DNA from: CAYXLW01 sp964466055 | GTDB taxonomy: Bacteria > Patescibacteriota > Gracilibacteria > GCA-2401425 | Assembly (NCBI GenBank): GCA_964466055.1 | Contig: CAYXLW010000003.1 | Span: 38,285-102,284 of the forward strand | Direction of reading: 5' to 3' | Length of the DNA: 64,000 bases | In this document: piece by piece, positions 16,512 to 24,973 of the stretch | How positions within the stretch are numbered: the first letter of the stretch is position 1 | Layout of the letters: every line of letters begins with the position of its first letter | Position numbers and translations under genes: made by a program | Notes under the pieces: model-generated | Database searches by the model: none | What the model was told of the DNA's origin: nothing | Seen by the model: only the letters and a program-made list of their open reading frames with translations

Positions 16512-17018
16512 TTAAATTCCTAAATTTTTTAATCTTATTATTTCTTTTTGAAAATCCTTTGATGTATGAAAAATAAAATCTGCCAAGGCTTTGTATATAG
16601 GAATCCTCTCTTTATAAATATCTAAAAATTCTTCTTCAATATTTTTTCCTGTCAGAGAAGGTCGATGTTCTTTTGATTTTTGGTTAATTCTTTCAAGTAA
16701 AGTTTTTTCTTCTGTTTTTACCCAAACAACAATACCTATATCTTTTATTATTTTTTGATTTCTTTCAAATGTTGGTAGTCCAGCCCCTGTTACAATAATT
16801 GTATTAGACACATTTTTGAAATTTAATATTGCTTCATACTCTCTATTACGAAAAAAAGTCCATCCATATTGATCTACTATTTTTTCAATTGTCATATTCG
16901 ATTTCTCTTGAATATATTCATCAATATCGACTAAAGACATACCAAGAGTATCTTTTAATTTTTTACCCAAACGAGACTTTCCTGCAACTCTCATTCCTAT
17001 AAGGACAATATTCTTCAT
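16512..17018 (-). CDS. aroK: Shikimate kinase-like P-loop kinase
   Basis: The 168-residue protein follows the shikimate kinase plan. It has the Walker A GMRVAGKS (8-15), the substrate-binding aspartates in LVDIDEYI (Asp31, Asp33), Arg in FFRNREYE, the VTGAGLP loop in place of GGG, and the lid arginine in HRPSL. It would phosphorylate shikimate to shikimate 3-phosphate. No other aro gene is in the window, so another small-molecule substrate cannot be excluded. It is upstream of infA on the same strand. Confidence 0.8.
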   Translation of the reverse strand: MKNIVLIGMRVAGKSRLGKKLKDTLGMSLVDIDEYIQEKSNMTIEKIVDQYGWTFFRNREYEAILNFKNVSNTIIVTGAGLPTFERNQKIIKDIGIVVWVKTEEKTLLERINQKSKEHRPSLTGKNIEEEFLDIYKERIPIYKALADFIFHTSKDFQKEIIRLKNLGI

Positions 17019-17077
17019 TTTCCTAATTTAAAAACAAAAAAATTGTAAATAAGTATAAATATAAATACAATAAAAAC

Positions 17078-17563
17078 ATGAAGAACTACCTTAATACTAT
17101 TGGAAAAGAAATTATTGAAGAAAAAACAGGTAAAGTTTTAGCATATATTAATGATCTTATTTTTGATACGGAAAATGGGAAAATAATATCTGTTTTACTT
17201 AGCAATGATAAATTTTTATATTATAACAATATTTCAGATTGGAAGGTTAGAATATATGCAAAATCAGATGTTTTATTCCAAGATATTGGAGACTTACCAG
17301 ATGTAAAAAAAATTCTTGAAGATGAAATTAGTATCCTTGGTAATACAGTAGTAGATGAAGATGGTATTTTTTTAGGATATTGTGAGGATATCGTTTTTGA
17401 TGAGAAAATGGGGATACTCAATAGTATAATAGTTAGAAAGTATTTTTTGGCTATTATCCCACTTAAAAAAAAAATAATTTCAAGTTCTGAAATAATTGAA
17501 ATTAAAAAAGAGGGAATTATCGTAAAGAATACTAAGATAAAAGATGCTGTTGCTGAGGTTTAG
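17078..17563 (+). CDS. Protein with two PRC-barrel domains
   Basis: The 161 residues contain two similar beta-barrel halves. The first is IGKEIIEEKTGKVLAYINDLIFDTENGKIISVLL (about 7-41) and the second ILGNTVVDEDGIFLGYCEDIVFDEKMGILNSIIV (about 86-119). This is the pattern of PRC-barrel domains, known from RimM and photosynthetic reaction centre H subunits. The cellular role of such stand-alone proteins is unclear. Its stop overlaps the end of the convergent gene by four bases. Confidence 0.75.
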   Translation: MKNYLNTIGKEIIEEKTGKVLAYINDLIFDTENGKIISVLLSNDKFLYYNNISDWKVRIYAKSDVLFQDIGDLPDVKKILEDEISILGNTVVDEDGIFLGYCEDIVFDEKMGILNSIIVRKYFLAIIPLKKKIISSSEIIEIKKEGIIVKNTKIKDAVAEV

Positions 17564-18036
17564 AATTTTATATGTTTGATATCATTCTTTGTCCACTCTA
17601 AAAACTTCAAGAAATCTTCCTTAAAAATTTCTAAAGTAAAATTATTATTAGGATGAAAATTTATTTTTTCATATGTTTCTAAGTTTTTATCAATAATAAC
17701 TTGTATATCTTTATTTTTATCATAAATAATTCCAAAAGGTGAAACTGAGCCAGCTGTAACATTTAAATATTTCATTAATCTTTCAGAAGATGCAAGGCTT
17801 GATTTTTTCTCATTAAGCAATTTTTCTAATTGCTTTAAGTCTACCTTTTTATGATCTTCAATAATCACTAAATAATGATTGTCTTCCTTCTTATTCCTCA
17901 AAAATAAATTTTTAATTTTCCCACCTTTAAGATTAGGACAATATTTCCCAACTTCTTCATAACTATATACGGCATGATGTTAATACTTTATGTATTTAAT
18001 ATTAAGTTCAGATAATACTTTATAAATATTCTCCAT
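17560..18036 (-). pseudogene. YbaK/ProX-type prolyl-tRNA editing deacylase, interrupted by an in-frame TAA
   Basis: From an ATG at 18036 the minus strand encodes a YbaK/ProX domain in one continuous frame (start MENIYKVLSELNIKYIKY, then HHAVYSYEEVGKYCPNLK, then LNVTAGSVSPFGIIYD and INFHPNNNFTLEIF). Codon 19 is TAA at 17980-17982, where related proteins have a sense codon before the HHAVYS segment. Such enzymes hydrolyse mischarged Ala- or Cys-tRNA-Pro. Either the gene is newly dead, the base is a sequencing error, or translation restarts downstream (for example the TTG at 17901, giving 113 residues without the N-terminal part). Confidence 0.75.
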
Positions 18037-18042
18037 ATATCT

Positions 18043-18600
18043 TTATAAATAAATTACATCATCAACTTTTTTATCATACTCACCCATAGGGATTTCTTCT
18101 AAAATTTGGGAAGAGAAAGCTAGAGAAATTGTATTAATATTTTTTTCTAATTTTGATATTTTGTCTAAAAACCTATCATAATATCCACCTCCTTGTCCTA
18201 ATCTTTTTCCGTCATTGGTAAAAGCGATACCTGGGACAATTATTAAATCTAAGACCTCTGGAGATTTTTCTCCACCTAATTTTTCATTAGGCTCATAGAT
18301 TCCAAACTTAGATCTAGTAAAATTATCTAAATTCTCTACTTTATAAATTTTCAAGTTTTTATTAAATACTTTTGGGAAGTAAAAAGTTTTTTCTGTGTTT
18401 CTCTGAAATAATGTTAAAACATTGATTTCCCATTTTAGTGGATAAAAAAGCATAATATGTCTCGCATTTTTCCAGAGTACGGTTTGCTTAAGTTTATTAC
18501 AAAGCAGAAGAGATTGATCTTCTCCTTTAAACTCCATGAGCTTCTCTTTAATATATTTTCTTAGCTCATCCTTTTTTATTTTAATATTATTTTTCATCAA
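18043..18600 (-). CDS. 5-formyltetrahydrofolate cyclo-ligase
   Basis: The enzyme converts 5-formyl-THF to 5,10-methenyl-THF with ATP. The 185-residue protein has the basic N-terminal helix, the FYFPKVF strand, the DLIIVPGIAFTNDGKRLGQGGGYYDRFL signature (about 118-145) and a C-terminal VDDVIYL. It starts one base after the holA stop, so the two are probably one transcript. Confidence 0.93.
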   Translation of the reverse strand: MMKNNIKIKKDELRKYIKEKLMEFKGEDQSLLLCNKLKQTVLWKNARHIMLFYPLKWEINVLTLFQRNTEKTFYFPKVFNKNLKIYKVENLDNFTRSKFGIYEPNEKLGGEKSPEVLDLIIVPGIAFTNDGKRLGQGGGYYDRFLDKISKLEKNINTISLAFSSQILEEIPMGEYDKKVDDVIYL

Positions 18601-19572
18601 TTATAACTTTAAAATCATTGTCTCAAGTGCTAATGCCAATGCCTTTTCGTTTTTATTAGATATAATAATTCCACCTGTTTTTATGCCAATATCAATATCT
18701 AAAAGTTTTTTATAAATTTTTTGTAATTCTTCAGAGGAGAAATTATTTACAAACTTAAATATCTTAGATGCAACAAATGGATGCAATTTTAATTCTTTTA
18801 TAAGAATATTTTTATCTACTTTCGGAAACTCTTTAGCAAGAATAAGAGTTCGAATTTGACCTATAATTGTAAAAAGCACTTGAATTAAACTCTCTCCTTT
18901 TTTAAGAATGTTGTTAAACTCTTTTAATGCCTTTTTTTTATTTTTTTCACTTATCGCGTCTATTAACTGAAAGATATTAAATGAAACATCAGGAATGATA
19001 AGTTTTTCAATATCATTTTCAGAAATTGCTTTTTCTTTTCCTTTATATGCAATCAATTTATCAATTTCATTATTTATTTGCCAAAGATTATTTCCTACAT
19101 ATTCTACAAAAAATTCTAATGCTGAAGGTAAAAAACTTCCCCCCTTTTCTTGGGCATTCTTATGAATCCATTTTTTTATCTCATAATCACTTAAAGGTTT
19201 AAATTCTTCAATTTCAGCATGTTTTATAAATTTTTTATAAAAACTTGTTCTTTTGTCTGGATTAGCTTCTATAAATACAACTACAAAAGTTTCATCAATA
19301 TTCTCTAATGTTGCTAAAATATTGTCTGATTTTTTGTCATCAATTTTATCTCCAACCTTAGGTGGGAGGTTTTTTATAAATATAAGTCGCTTTTCTGCTA
19401 GAAATGGCATACTTTCTAAGTCTGAGGTTATTTCTCCTGCAGTTAATTCTTGCCCGTCAAGTACAGAAATATTCATATCTCCATTGTATTTTTCAGAAAA
19501 AGCTTTTATCCATTTTTGCTTTTTTTCATCAATGAGAAATGTTTCTTCGCCTGTCCAGAAAAAGATAGACAT
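18601..19572 (-). CDS. holA: DNA polymerase III, delta subunit
   Basis: HolA opens and loads the sliding clamp as part of the clamp loader. The 323-residue protein starts at the typical FFWTGEETFLIDEKK strand (no P-loop, as expected for delta), continues through FLAEKRLIFIKNLPP and VVVFIEANPDKRTSFYKKF, has a middle helical lid (NNLWQINNEIDKLIAY) and ends with the collar domain (FQLIDAISEKNKKKAL, LIQVLFTIIGQIRTLILAKE). It abuts the cyclo-ligase gene. Confidence 0.92.
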   Translation of the reverse strand: MSIFFWTGEETFLIDEKKQKWIKAFSEKYNGDMNISVLDGQELTAGEITSDLESMPFLAEKRLIFIKNLPPKVGDKIDDKKSDNILATLENIDETFVVVFIEANPDKRTSFYKKFIKHAEIEEFKPLSDYEIKKWIHKNAQEKGGSFLPSALEFFVEYVGNNLWQINNEIDKLIAYKGKEKAISENDIEKLIIPDVSFNIFQLIDAISEKNKKKALKEFNNILKKGESLIQVLFTIIGQIRTLILAKEFPKVDKNILIKELKLHPFVASKIFKFVNNFSSEELQKIYKKLLDIDIGIKTGGIIISNKNEKALALALETMILKL

Positions 19573-19729
19573 AAAATAAAGAGAAATTAAGTATGAACTA
19601 AGATAAAAATATAGAAAAAATGATGAAAAGTAAAAATTAAAGTTTGTATCAATAAAACAAATTTTACGCTACTTGAAAAATAATTATAAAAAGTTAAAAT
19701 TCTGTAACAAGAAACTAACTTTTTATTTT

Positions 19730-20362
19730 ATGGTAAATAATTCAACTAAAGATGGTAAAAACTGGGTATATTCAGATATTGTTAAAGATCATTTTTTCAA
19801 TCCTAGGAATATTTTAAAAATTCCAGAAAATGAATATAAAGCGGATGGTATTGGATTTGTAGGCTCTCCAGAATGTGGAGATATGATGAAAATCTGGATA
19901 AAAGTAAAAAATGATAAAATAGTAGATTGTAAATGGCAGACTTTCGGGTGTGCTTCCGCTATTAGCTCAACTTCTATGCTTTCTGAAATGGTAACAGAAA
20001 ATGAAGGGATGGGGCTTGATGATGCAATGAATATAAATCCTAACGATATTGTGACAAGACTTGGAGGACTTCCAAATAAAAAAATTCATTGCTCAGTTCT
20101 TGGGGATAAAGCGTTAAGAGAAGCTATTAATGATTATTTTAGAAGATCTAAGCAAAACTATCGCATTAAAAGGAATAAGGAAACGATTATTTGTAGTTGT
20201 ATGAACGTTACAGATCATGATATAGAAGATTGTGTTTTAGAAAGAAAAGATACATTTAAGTTGGTTCAAAAGAAAACTAATTTGGGCATAGGCTGTGGAG
20301 GATGCCATGAAAGAGCAAAAGAATTAATTAAAGAGTATAGAAAAAAATATTTTGGGGAATAA
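19730..20362 (+). CDS. IscU/NifU-type Fe-S scaffold fused to a BFD-like [2Fe-2S] domain
   Basis: The N-terminal part (about residues 10-140) is an IscU/NifU scaffold with the three cluster cysteines in SPECGDMMK, FGCASAISS and HCSVLG. The C-terminal part is a bacterioferritin-associated ferredoxin-like domain with CSCMNVTDHDIEDC and GIGCGGCHE. Together they resemble the first two domains of NifU, without the C-terminal Nfu domain. The frame is open to 19673, but the extra residues are not family-like, so I start at the second Met. No cysteine desulfurase is nearby. Confidence 0.9.
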   Translation: MVNNSTKDGKNWVYSDIVKDHFFNPRNILKIPENEYKADGIGFVGSPECGDMMKIWIKVKNDKIVDCKWQTFGCASAISSTSMLSEMVTENEGMGLDDAMNINPNDIVTRLGGLPNKKIHCSVLGDKALREAINDYFRRSKQNYRIKRNKETIICSCMNVTDHDIEDCVLERKDTFKLVQKKTNLGIGCGGCHERAKELIKEYRKKYFGE

Positions 20363-20466
20363 CTGTTTTTTGATATCGAAAGTCAGAATTGTCTCACATT
20401 AGCTTCTTGAGCTTGCCCCTAATTTTAAAAATGATAAAGTATCAAGTGTAATTAAAAATTATTTCT

Positions 20467-21768
20467 ATGAAGAAATTAATATTTCTAATCCCAATTTTGT
20501 TTGTAATAACATCTTGTGGTTTTACTTACACGGAATTTGAAGATCCCATAGAAGACAGGCTTATGGAGTCCACAAGTGATTTGAAAGAAGTTGAGTTAGA
20601 AGGATTTCTTAAATCTCAAGAAATTAGTGTTACAAGCAAATTTACACATGCTTTATATAATGAAAACAGTGAAATAATAAGTAAGATAAAAAGTTCAAAG
20701 TTATCGTTAGTTCCGTACGAAGAATTAAAAGTTAAGGTAAAAGGGCGATATGAAGTATTAAATGATGGAGAAAAAGTTTTAGAAGTTTATGAGATTGAGG
20801 AAATTGTAGAAGACACAAGCCCTTTTTCAGAAGAAGAAATCTTATGGAAAAAGTACAAAGAGACAGACTCATTATTTTCATTTGAATATCCTGAAATTTG
20901 GAAAATTGTACGTGCGAACAAAGTTACATATCTTAAAAAAGATAATGATAATATAGTGAAAATTACAGGGCTTCAAAATCCTAATAATGCACCAGTTTCT
21001 ACTTTTGTTTCAGGAGAACATCAAGAAGTTACTATTAATGGCACTGTTGCACTAAAACAAACAAAAGAAAATGGTTTTGATCTTTATTTAAAAGCTCCTG
21101 AGACTATTATAAAAATAAGTTTCAATGCAGATAAAGCTGATGAACAAAGAGAAACATATTTCTATTCTTTTTTAGAATCATTTAGTTTTTCTGAAAATTC
21201 TAAAGAATTACAGAAATGCGGAGGTTCTGAAAATATTTTGTGTTCAGAAGGATTTAGGTGTGAACTGACAAGGGGTAATAGTGGAGTTTGTATTGATATA
21301 ACATCAACGGATACAGAATATGAAGAATTTGGTACTTTCACTGAAGATAAAGAGGAAATAAAGAAATCAGAAAATATAGAAATTGATATGCCAGAAGAAA
21401 AAGTAAATGAAAAAGTTCTTCTTGAAGATATTAATTTTGATGATGGCAGACTATATGAGAACAAATATATGAACTTTTCTCTTCAATATCCTAAAAGCTG
21501 GTGGTTTAAAAGCTTTGGTACAAAAGAAGGAAGTTTATGGCATATTGAGTTTGCAGAAAAAGAGATTGAAAATATTGGAGATGGTATTATCATGGTAGAT
21601 GTAAAAAGTGGAGTGCAAAAATTAACAATAAAGGAAGATGGGGGGAAAACAACAATTTTATTGCCAAAAAATTCAAACTCATACTTAGAAATTACTGGAT
21701 ACTCTGATCAATCTGAAAATATAAGAAAAATAGCTAGTTCCTTTGTTGAAAATTTAGAAAGTAATTAG
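20467..21768 (+). CDS. Lipoprotein with two PsbP-like segments
   Basis: A lipoprotein signal (hydrophobic residues 4-14, lipobox ITSC with Cys17) precedes 416 exported residues. After a beta-rich region (GFLKSQEISVTSKF...VKVKGRYEVL), two stretches, SLFSFEYPEIWKIV (near 138) and YMNFSLQYPKSWWFKS (near 335), look like the start of PsbP-like domains. Between them is a short Cys-rich patch (CGGSENILCSEGFRCELTRG). The function is unknown; it is likely tethered to the outside of the cytoplasmic membrane. Confidence 0.75.
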   Translation: MKKLIFLIPILFVITSCGFTYTEFEDPIEDRLMESTSDLKEVELEGFLKSQEISVTSKFTHALYNENSEIISKIKSSKLSLVPYEELKVKVKGRYEVLNDGEKVLEVYEIEEIVEDTSPFSEEEILWKKYKETDSLFSFEYPEIWKIVRANKVTYLKKDNDNIVKITGLQNPNNAPVSTFVSGEHQEVTINGTVALKQTKENGFDLYLKAPETIIKISFNADKADEQRETYFYSFLESFSFSENSKELQKCGGSENILCSEGFRCELTRGNSGVCIDITSTDTEYEEFGTFTEDKEEIKKSENIEIDMPEEKVNEKVLLEDINFDDGRLYENKYMNFSLQYPKSWWFKSFGTKEGSLWHIEFAEKEIENIGDGIIMVDVKSGVQKLTIKEDGGKTTILLPKNSNSYLEITGYSDQSENIRKIASSFVENLESN

Positions 21769-21903
21769 GTAAAAATTTATTTATAATATGAATTATGAGG
21801 AAGCTTATAAATAAAGGATTAATTAAGAAAGCCTAAAACCTAATTCCCTAAAGTCTGTATATTAAAATATAAAATTCTAATTTTAATTCTTAATTTTTTA
21901 CTT

Positions 21904-22242
21904 ATGTTTGGAAAATTTATTGCGGGGTTACTTGGGGGAACGGCACTTGGGTTATTGTTTGCAAAGAAAAAGGGGGAAAGTCTTCGTGACCAACTTAAAG
22001 GGAAAAGTACAAAAGAGGTTGCTAGAATTTTAGGGGAAGAGATTTTAGAAGCGGGGAAAAATGTTGGTGAAACAGTAAAAGAATTAACACAGTCAAAAGG
22101 AGCTAAAAAATTGAAGGAAAAAGCAGGTAGAGCTATTAAGCAAACTGCAAAAAAAGTTGAAGATGCTATGACAAAGGAGACAAAAAAAACAGTAAAAAGA
22201 GTTGTAAAAAAGAAATCGAAAAAAACTTCTGATAAGAATTAA
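21904..22242 (+). CDS. YtxH-like small membrane-associated protein
   Basis: The 112-residue protein has a short Gly-rich hydrophobic N-terminus (FIAGLLGGTALGLLFAKKKGESLR) typical of YtxH-type proteins, followed by a long amphipathic helix and a very basic tail (KKTVKRVVKKKSKKTSDKN). It probably sits on the inner face of the membrane. No specific role is known. pyrG follows on the same strand. Confidence 0.7.
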   Translation: MFGKFIAGLLGGTALGLLFAKKKGESLRDQLKGKSTKEVARILGEEILEAGKNVGETVKELTQSKGAKKLKEKAGRAIKQTAKKVEDAMTKETKKTVKRVVKKKSKKTSDKN

Positions 22243-22334
22243 GCATTTTAGATTTTCATATTATGGCATGAACCATATTTATGTGTTTCATGTGTTGTGA
22301 TAGTCAATAATTTTTAGCTTTTTAATTTAATATT

Positions 22335-23942
22335 GTGATACAGAAAAAAATTATTTTCGTAACAGGTGGAGTTTGTTCTTCCTTAGGAAAGGGGATTGCT
22401 TCTGCTTCTATTGGAACAATTCTTACAAATGCAGGATACTCTGTATTTACTCAGAAGCTTGATCCTTATTTAAATATTGATCCAGGAACAATGTCTCCAT
22501 TTCAGCATGGAGAAGTTTTTGTGACTGACGATGGAGCTGAAACTGATCTTGATCTTGGTCATTATGAAAGGTTTATAGATGTGCCACTTTCTAAATTATC
22601 AACAGTAACAACAGGAGTTGTTTATAAGAAAGTTTTAGAACAAGAGCGTAGGGGCGATTTTAATGGTTCAACTATCCAAGTTGTTCCACATATTACAAAT
22701 GAAATCAAAAATTGTGTAACTGAAGCACAAAGAGAGTCAGGTGCAGATATTATAATTGTGGAAATTGGAGGTACAGTTGGGGACATTGAAGGAGAGCCTT
22801 TTTTAGAAGCAGTTAGACAGCTTAGGCAAGAAAGAGGGAAAGACAATGTTCTTTCTATTCATCTTACACTTTTACCATATTTAGCTGGTTCAAAAGAACT
22901 TAAAACAAAACCAACTCAACTTTCTGTTAAAGAAATGAGAAGATCTGGTATTCATCCTGATATTATACTTGCACGCGCTGATAAAAAAATTGATAAAGAA
23001 TTATTAATAAAAATTTCAAATTTTTGTGATATTGACGAAGAAGCTGTTATCCCTGCACCTACACTAGACTCAATTTATAAAGTTCCCTTAGAGTTTGAAA
23101 AATATAAAATTTCGGAAATTATCCAGAAGAAATTAAATTTAGAAGTTAGAATCCCAGACTTATCTGCATGGGAAAGAGTTAAAGAAAAATTGGAAAATGT
23201 TACAGATGAGGTAAAAATTGGACTTGCCGGTAAATATACGGGATTAGACGATGCTTATCTTTCTGTTATTGAGGCTATTAAAACAGCGGGATATGATTTT
23301 GATAAAAAAATCTCGCTTGTTTGGATAAATACTGAAAAACTAGAAAAGGGAGATGAAAAAGAAAGTGAAAAATTAGAGAATGTTGATGGGATTATAGTTC
23401 CTGGAGGATTTGGGACCAGAGGGATTGAGGGGAAAATTATGGTTGCTAAATATGCACGTGAAAACAAAATTCCATATTTAGGTCTTTGTTTAGGGTCACA
23501 AATTATGGCGATTGAACTTGCTCGACATGTTGCAAAAATTGAAGGTGCGACAAGTGAAGAATTTGATAATAATGCGACTCATAAAATAGTACATTTTCTT
23601 CCAGGGCAATCTACTAAAAGTCATTTAGGAGGAACTCTTCGTTTAGGGTCTTATCCATGTGTGTTGAAAAAAGGGACGAAAGCATTTGATGCTTATCAAG
23701 AAAAAGAGGTTCATGAAAGGCATCGTCATCGTTATGAGTTTAATAATAAATATAAAGATCAACTAGAAAAAGCTGGATTGGTTATTTCTGGAGTTTCTCC
23801 TGATGGGAATTTGATGGAGATTGTGGAAATAAAAGATCATCCTTTTATGCTTGGATCTCAGTTTCATCCTGAATTTAAATCTAGGCCTGTTAGATCTCAT
23901 CCTTTGTTTAAGGCTTTTATGAAAGCTGTTGTAAACAAATAG
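22335..23942 (+). CDS. pyrG: CTP synthase
   Basis: PyrG aminates UTP to CTP using glutamine and ATP. The 535-residue protein starts at a GTG and has the synthetase domain (FVTGGVCSSLGKGIASAS, GTMSPFQHGEVFVTDDGAETDLDLGHYERF) and the glutaminase domain with nucleophile in LGLCLGSQIMAIE and the pair in GSQFHPEFKSRP. The length is typical. Confidence 0.98.
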   Translation: MIQKKIIFVTGGVCSSLGKGIASASIGTILTNAGYSVFTQKLDPYLNIDPGTMSPFQHGEVFVTDDGAETDLDLGHYERFIDVPLSKLSTVTTGVVYKKVLEQERRGDFNGSTIQVVPHITNEIKNCVTEAQRESGADIIIVEIGGTVGDIEGEPFLEAVRQLRQERGKDNVLSIHLTLLPYLAGSKELKTKPTQLSVKEMRRSGIHPDIILARADKKIDKELLIKISNFCDIDEEAVIPAPTLDSIYKVPLEFEKYKISEIIQKKLNLEVRIPDLSAWERVKEKLENVTDEVKIGLAGKYTGLDDAYLSVIEAIKTAGYDFDKKISLVWINTEKLEKGDEKESEKLENVDGIIVPGGFGTRGIEGKIMVAKYARENKIPYLGLCLGSQIMAIELARHVAKIEGATSEEFDNNATHKIVHFLPGQSTKSHLGGTLRLGSYPCVLKKGTKAFDAYQEKEVHERHRHRYEFNNKYKDQLEKAGLVISGVSPDGNLMEIVEIKDHPFMLGSQFHPEFKSRPVRSHPLFKAFMKAVVNK

Positions 23943-23956
23943 CAATAAAAATAGTC

Positions 23957-23975
23957 ATTCCGACTTGTTCGGAAT
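23957..23975. repeat. ATTCCGA hairpin downstream of pyrG
   Basis: ATTCCGA (23957-23963) and TCGGAAT (23969-23975) flank a five-base loop. It belongs to the same dispersed ATTCC...GGAAT stem-loop family seen at 3217-3277 and 38694-38713. Confidence 0.65.
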
Positions 23976-24077
23976 CTTATTTATAACAACTTACTAACTG
24001 CAGTGATGTATGTTTATTTTTGTCTTTCTTCTTAATTGCTTATTAAACGCATTGTATAAGTTTCAAACATTTTAAGA

Positions 24078-24103
24078 AAGAGGTGCTTTGCAAGACACCT
24101 CTT
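24078..24103. terminator. Near-perfect 26-base palindrome, possible two-way terminator
   Basis: AAGAGGTG (24078-24085) pairs with CACCTCTT (24096-24103), and the centre continues pairing with one mismatch and one wobble. It lies between pyrG (plus) and a small minus-strand gene, so it could end both transcripts. It may instead be a member of a palindromic repeat family. Confidence 0.5.
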
Positions 24104-24122
24104 CCCACATAAATATGCATTC

Positions 24123-24326
24123 CTAATATCGAGGCATTACCGTTGTATTGTGACCAGTTGGAGCAAGAAGTTCTGCTGTGTTTCTATTAGTTGTATGTCC
24201 GATTTCAAGTAAAGGTTGACCTACATTAATTAAAGGGTTTTTTTCTATGGGGGTGCCTAATCTTCTGTCTTTATTTGCAGGTGCTGTTTCTCGTGGATCA
24301 ACTCCTGTTTTTTCTATTGTTTTCAT
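24123..24326 (-). CDS. Small hypothetical protein, 67 residues
   Basis: A 67-codon frame with an ATG start ends with VMPRY. The product is polar, rich in Pro, Thr and Asn, with no signal peptide or membrane segment and no recognised motif. Support for it being real is its position behind an AT-rich leader and before a palindromic terminator-like element. It may be part of the same minus-strand series as the tandem small membrane proteins. Confidence 0.45.
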   Translation of the reverse strand: MKTIEKTGVDPRETAPANKDRRLGTPIEKNPLINVGQPLLEIGHTTNRNTAELLAPTGHNTTVMPRY

Positions 24327-24362
24327 AATTTAAAAATTAAAATATAAATAAAATAATAAGTT

Positions 24363-24413
24363 ATAAAAAAAATCCCTCTTTGCTTATTTATTTGCGAAGA
24401 AGGTTGAGGGATT
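24363..24413 (-). terminator. Intrinsic terminator, unit 1
   Basis: AATCCCTC (24371-24378) and GAGGGATT (24406-24413) form an 8-bp stem. On the minus strand it ends in eight T residues, just after the stop of the unit 1 membrane protein. Confidence 0.8.
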
Positions 24414-24425
24414 ATTATTTTTTTC

Positions 24426-24545
24426 CTAAAAACCTTCTCCGCGGATAATGAGGAGAATAGAAATGATAATAATGAGAATAATTAGCCCTACTATTTTAAT
24501 AGTATTTTTTTTAATGCCTTTGTTTTCCATATATGATGGGAACAT
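24426..24545 (-). CDS. Small single-helix membrane protein (tandem copy 1)
   Basis: The 39-residue product starts MFPSYMENKGIKKNTIK, has one hydrophobic helix of about 18 Ile/Leu-rich residues, and ends LLIIRGEGF. The neighbouring unit encodes a clear paralogue with the same start (MFP) and end (IRGEGF), and substitutions elsewhere keep the hydrophobic character. Conservation of the frame across the duplication is the main support. A terminator follows immediately. The function is unknown. Confidence 0.75.
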   Translation of the reverse strand: MFPSYMENKGIKKNTIKIVGLIILIIIISILLIIRGEGF

Positions 24546-24613
24546 CAAAATTGGGGTTAATAGTATAATTTTTATTTGTTGTCTGCGACTACTTTTCTCT
24601 GAGATAATAAGTT

Positions 24614-24664
24614 ATAAAAAAAATCCCTCTTTGCTTATTTATTTGCGAAGAAGGTTGAGGGGTT
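24614..24664 (-). terminator. Intrinsic terminator, unit 2
   Basis: AATCCCTC (24622-24629) and GAGGGGTT (24657-24664) pair with one G-T wobble and lead into a T-run on the minus strand, after the unit 2 gene. It duplicates the unit 1 terminator. Confidence 0.75.
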
Positions 24665-24678
24665 GTCTATTATTTTTC

Positions 24679-24798
24679 CTAAAAACCTTCTCCGCGAATG
24701 AGTAGCAGAATAGAAGAAATAATAATAGAAATTACAATTAACCCTATTGTTTGAATAGTATTTTTTTCAATGCCTTTGCTTTCCACAAATGGGAACAT
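24679..24798 (-). CDS. Small single-helix membrane protein (tandem copy 2)
   Basis: The 39-residue product starts MFPFVESKGIEKNTIQT, has a hydrophobic helix (IGLIVISIIISSILLL) and ends IRGEGF. It is the upstream member of the duplicated pair on the minus strand and has the better promoter, TTGACA-17-TACGAT, about 35 bases before its ATG. Confidence 0.78.
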   Translation of the reverse strand: MFPFVESKGIEKNTIQTIGLIVISIIISSILLLIRGEGF

Positions 24799-24830
24799 TA
24801 AGGATGTATAGGGTTAATTAATCTTTGCAT

Positions 24831-24859
24831 ATCGTAAGAATCTTAATTCCTGTTGTCAA
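24831..24859 (-). promoter_or_regulatory. Promoter of the tandem small membrane protein genes
   Basis: On the minus strand TTGACA (24859-24854) and TACGAT (24836-24831) are 17 bases apart. The start codon of copy 2 follows at 24798. Confidence 0.6.
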
Positions 24860-24973
24860 GTAAAAAATAAATTTTTTGTTCAAGAAACAGTATTAATGTA
24901 GTTTTTATTTATATAATTCTTATTATTAATTTAATTTATTTACTCAATTTATCTTAAACTATGATATTATTAA

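Larger units (their letters stand above)
24353..24850. repeat. Tandem duplication, two units of about 250 bp
   Basis: ATAATAAGTTATAAAAAAAA begins at 24353 and again at 24604, an offset of 251. Each unit contains a 39-codon membrane protein gene on the minus strand and a terminator stem. The first ~60 bases of the units are almost identical, and the rest has diverged at silent and substituting sites while the protein ends were kept. Confidence 0.9.

Noticed and set aside
17980..17982. The TAA as a recoded sense codon.
   Set aside because: TAA is the most common terminator of confident genes here, and no suppressor tRNA is visible.
24448..24705. Plus-strand reading frame of 85 codons.
   Set aside because: It spans a terminator and the junction of the tandem duplication and is antisense to the paired 39-residue genes, which have better support.
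24353..24850. Tandem repeat as a CRISPR array.
   Set aside because: Only two units of about 250 bp with coding content; no short regular repeat-spacer pattern and no cas genes in the window.
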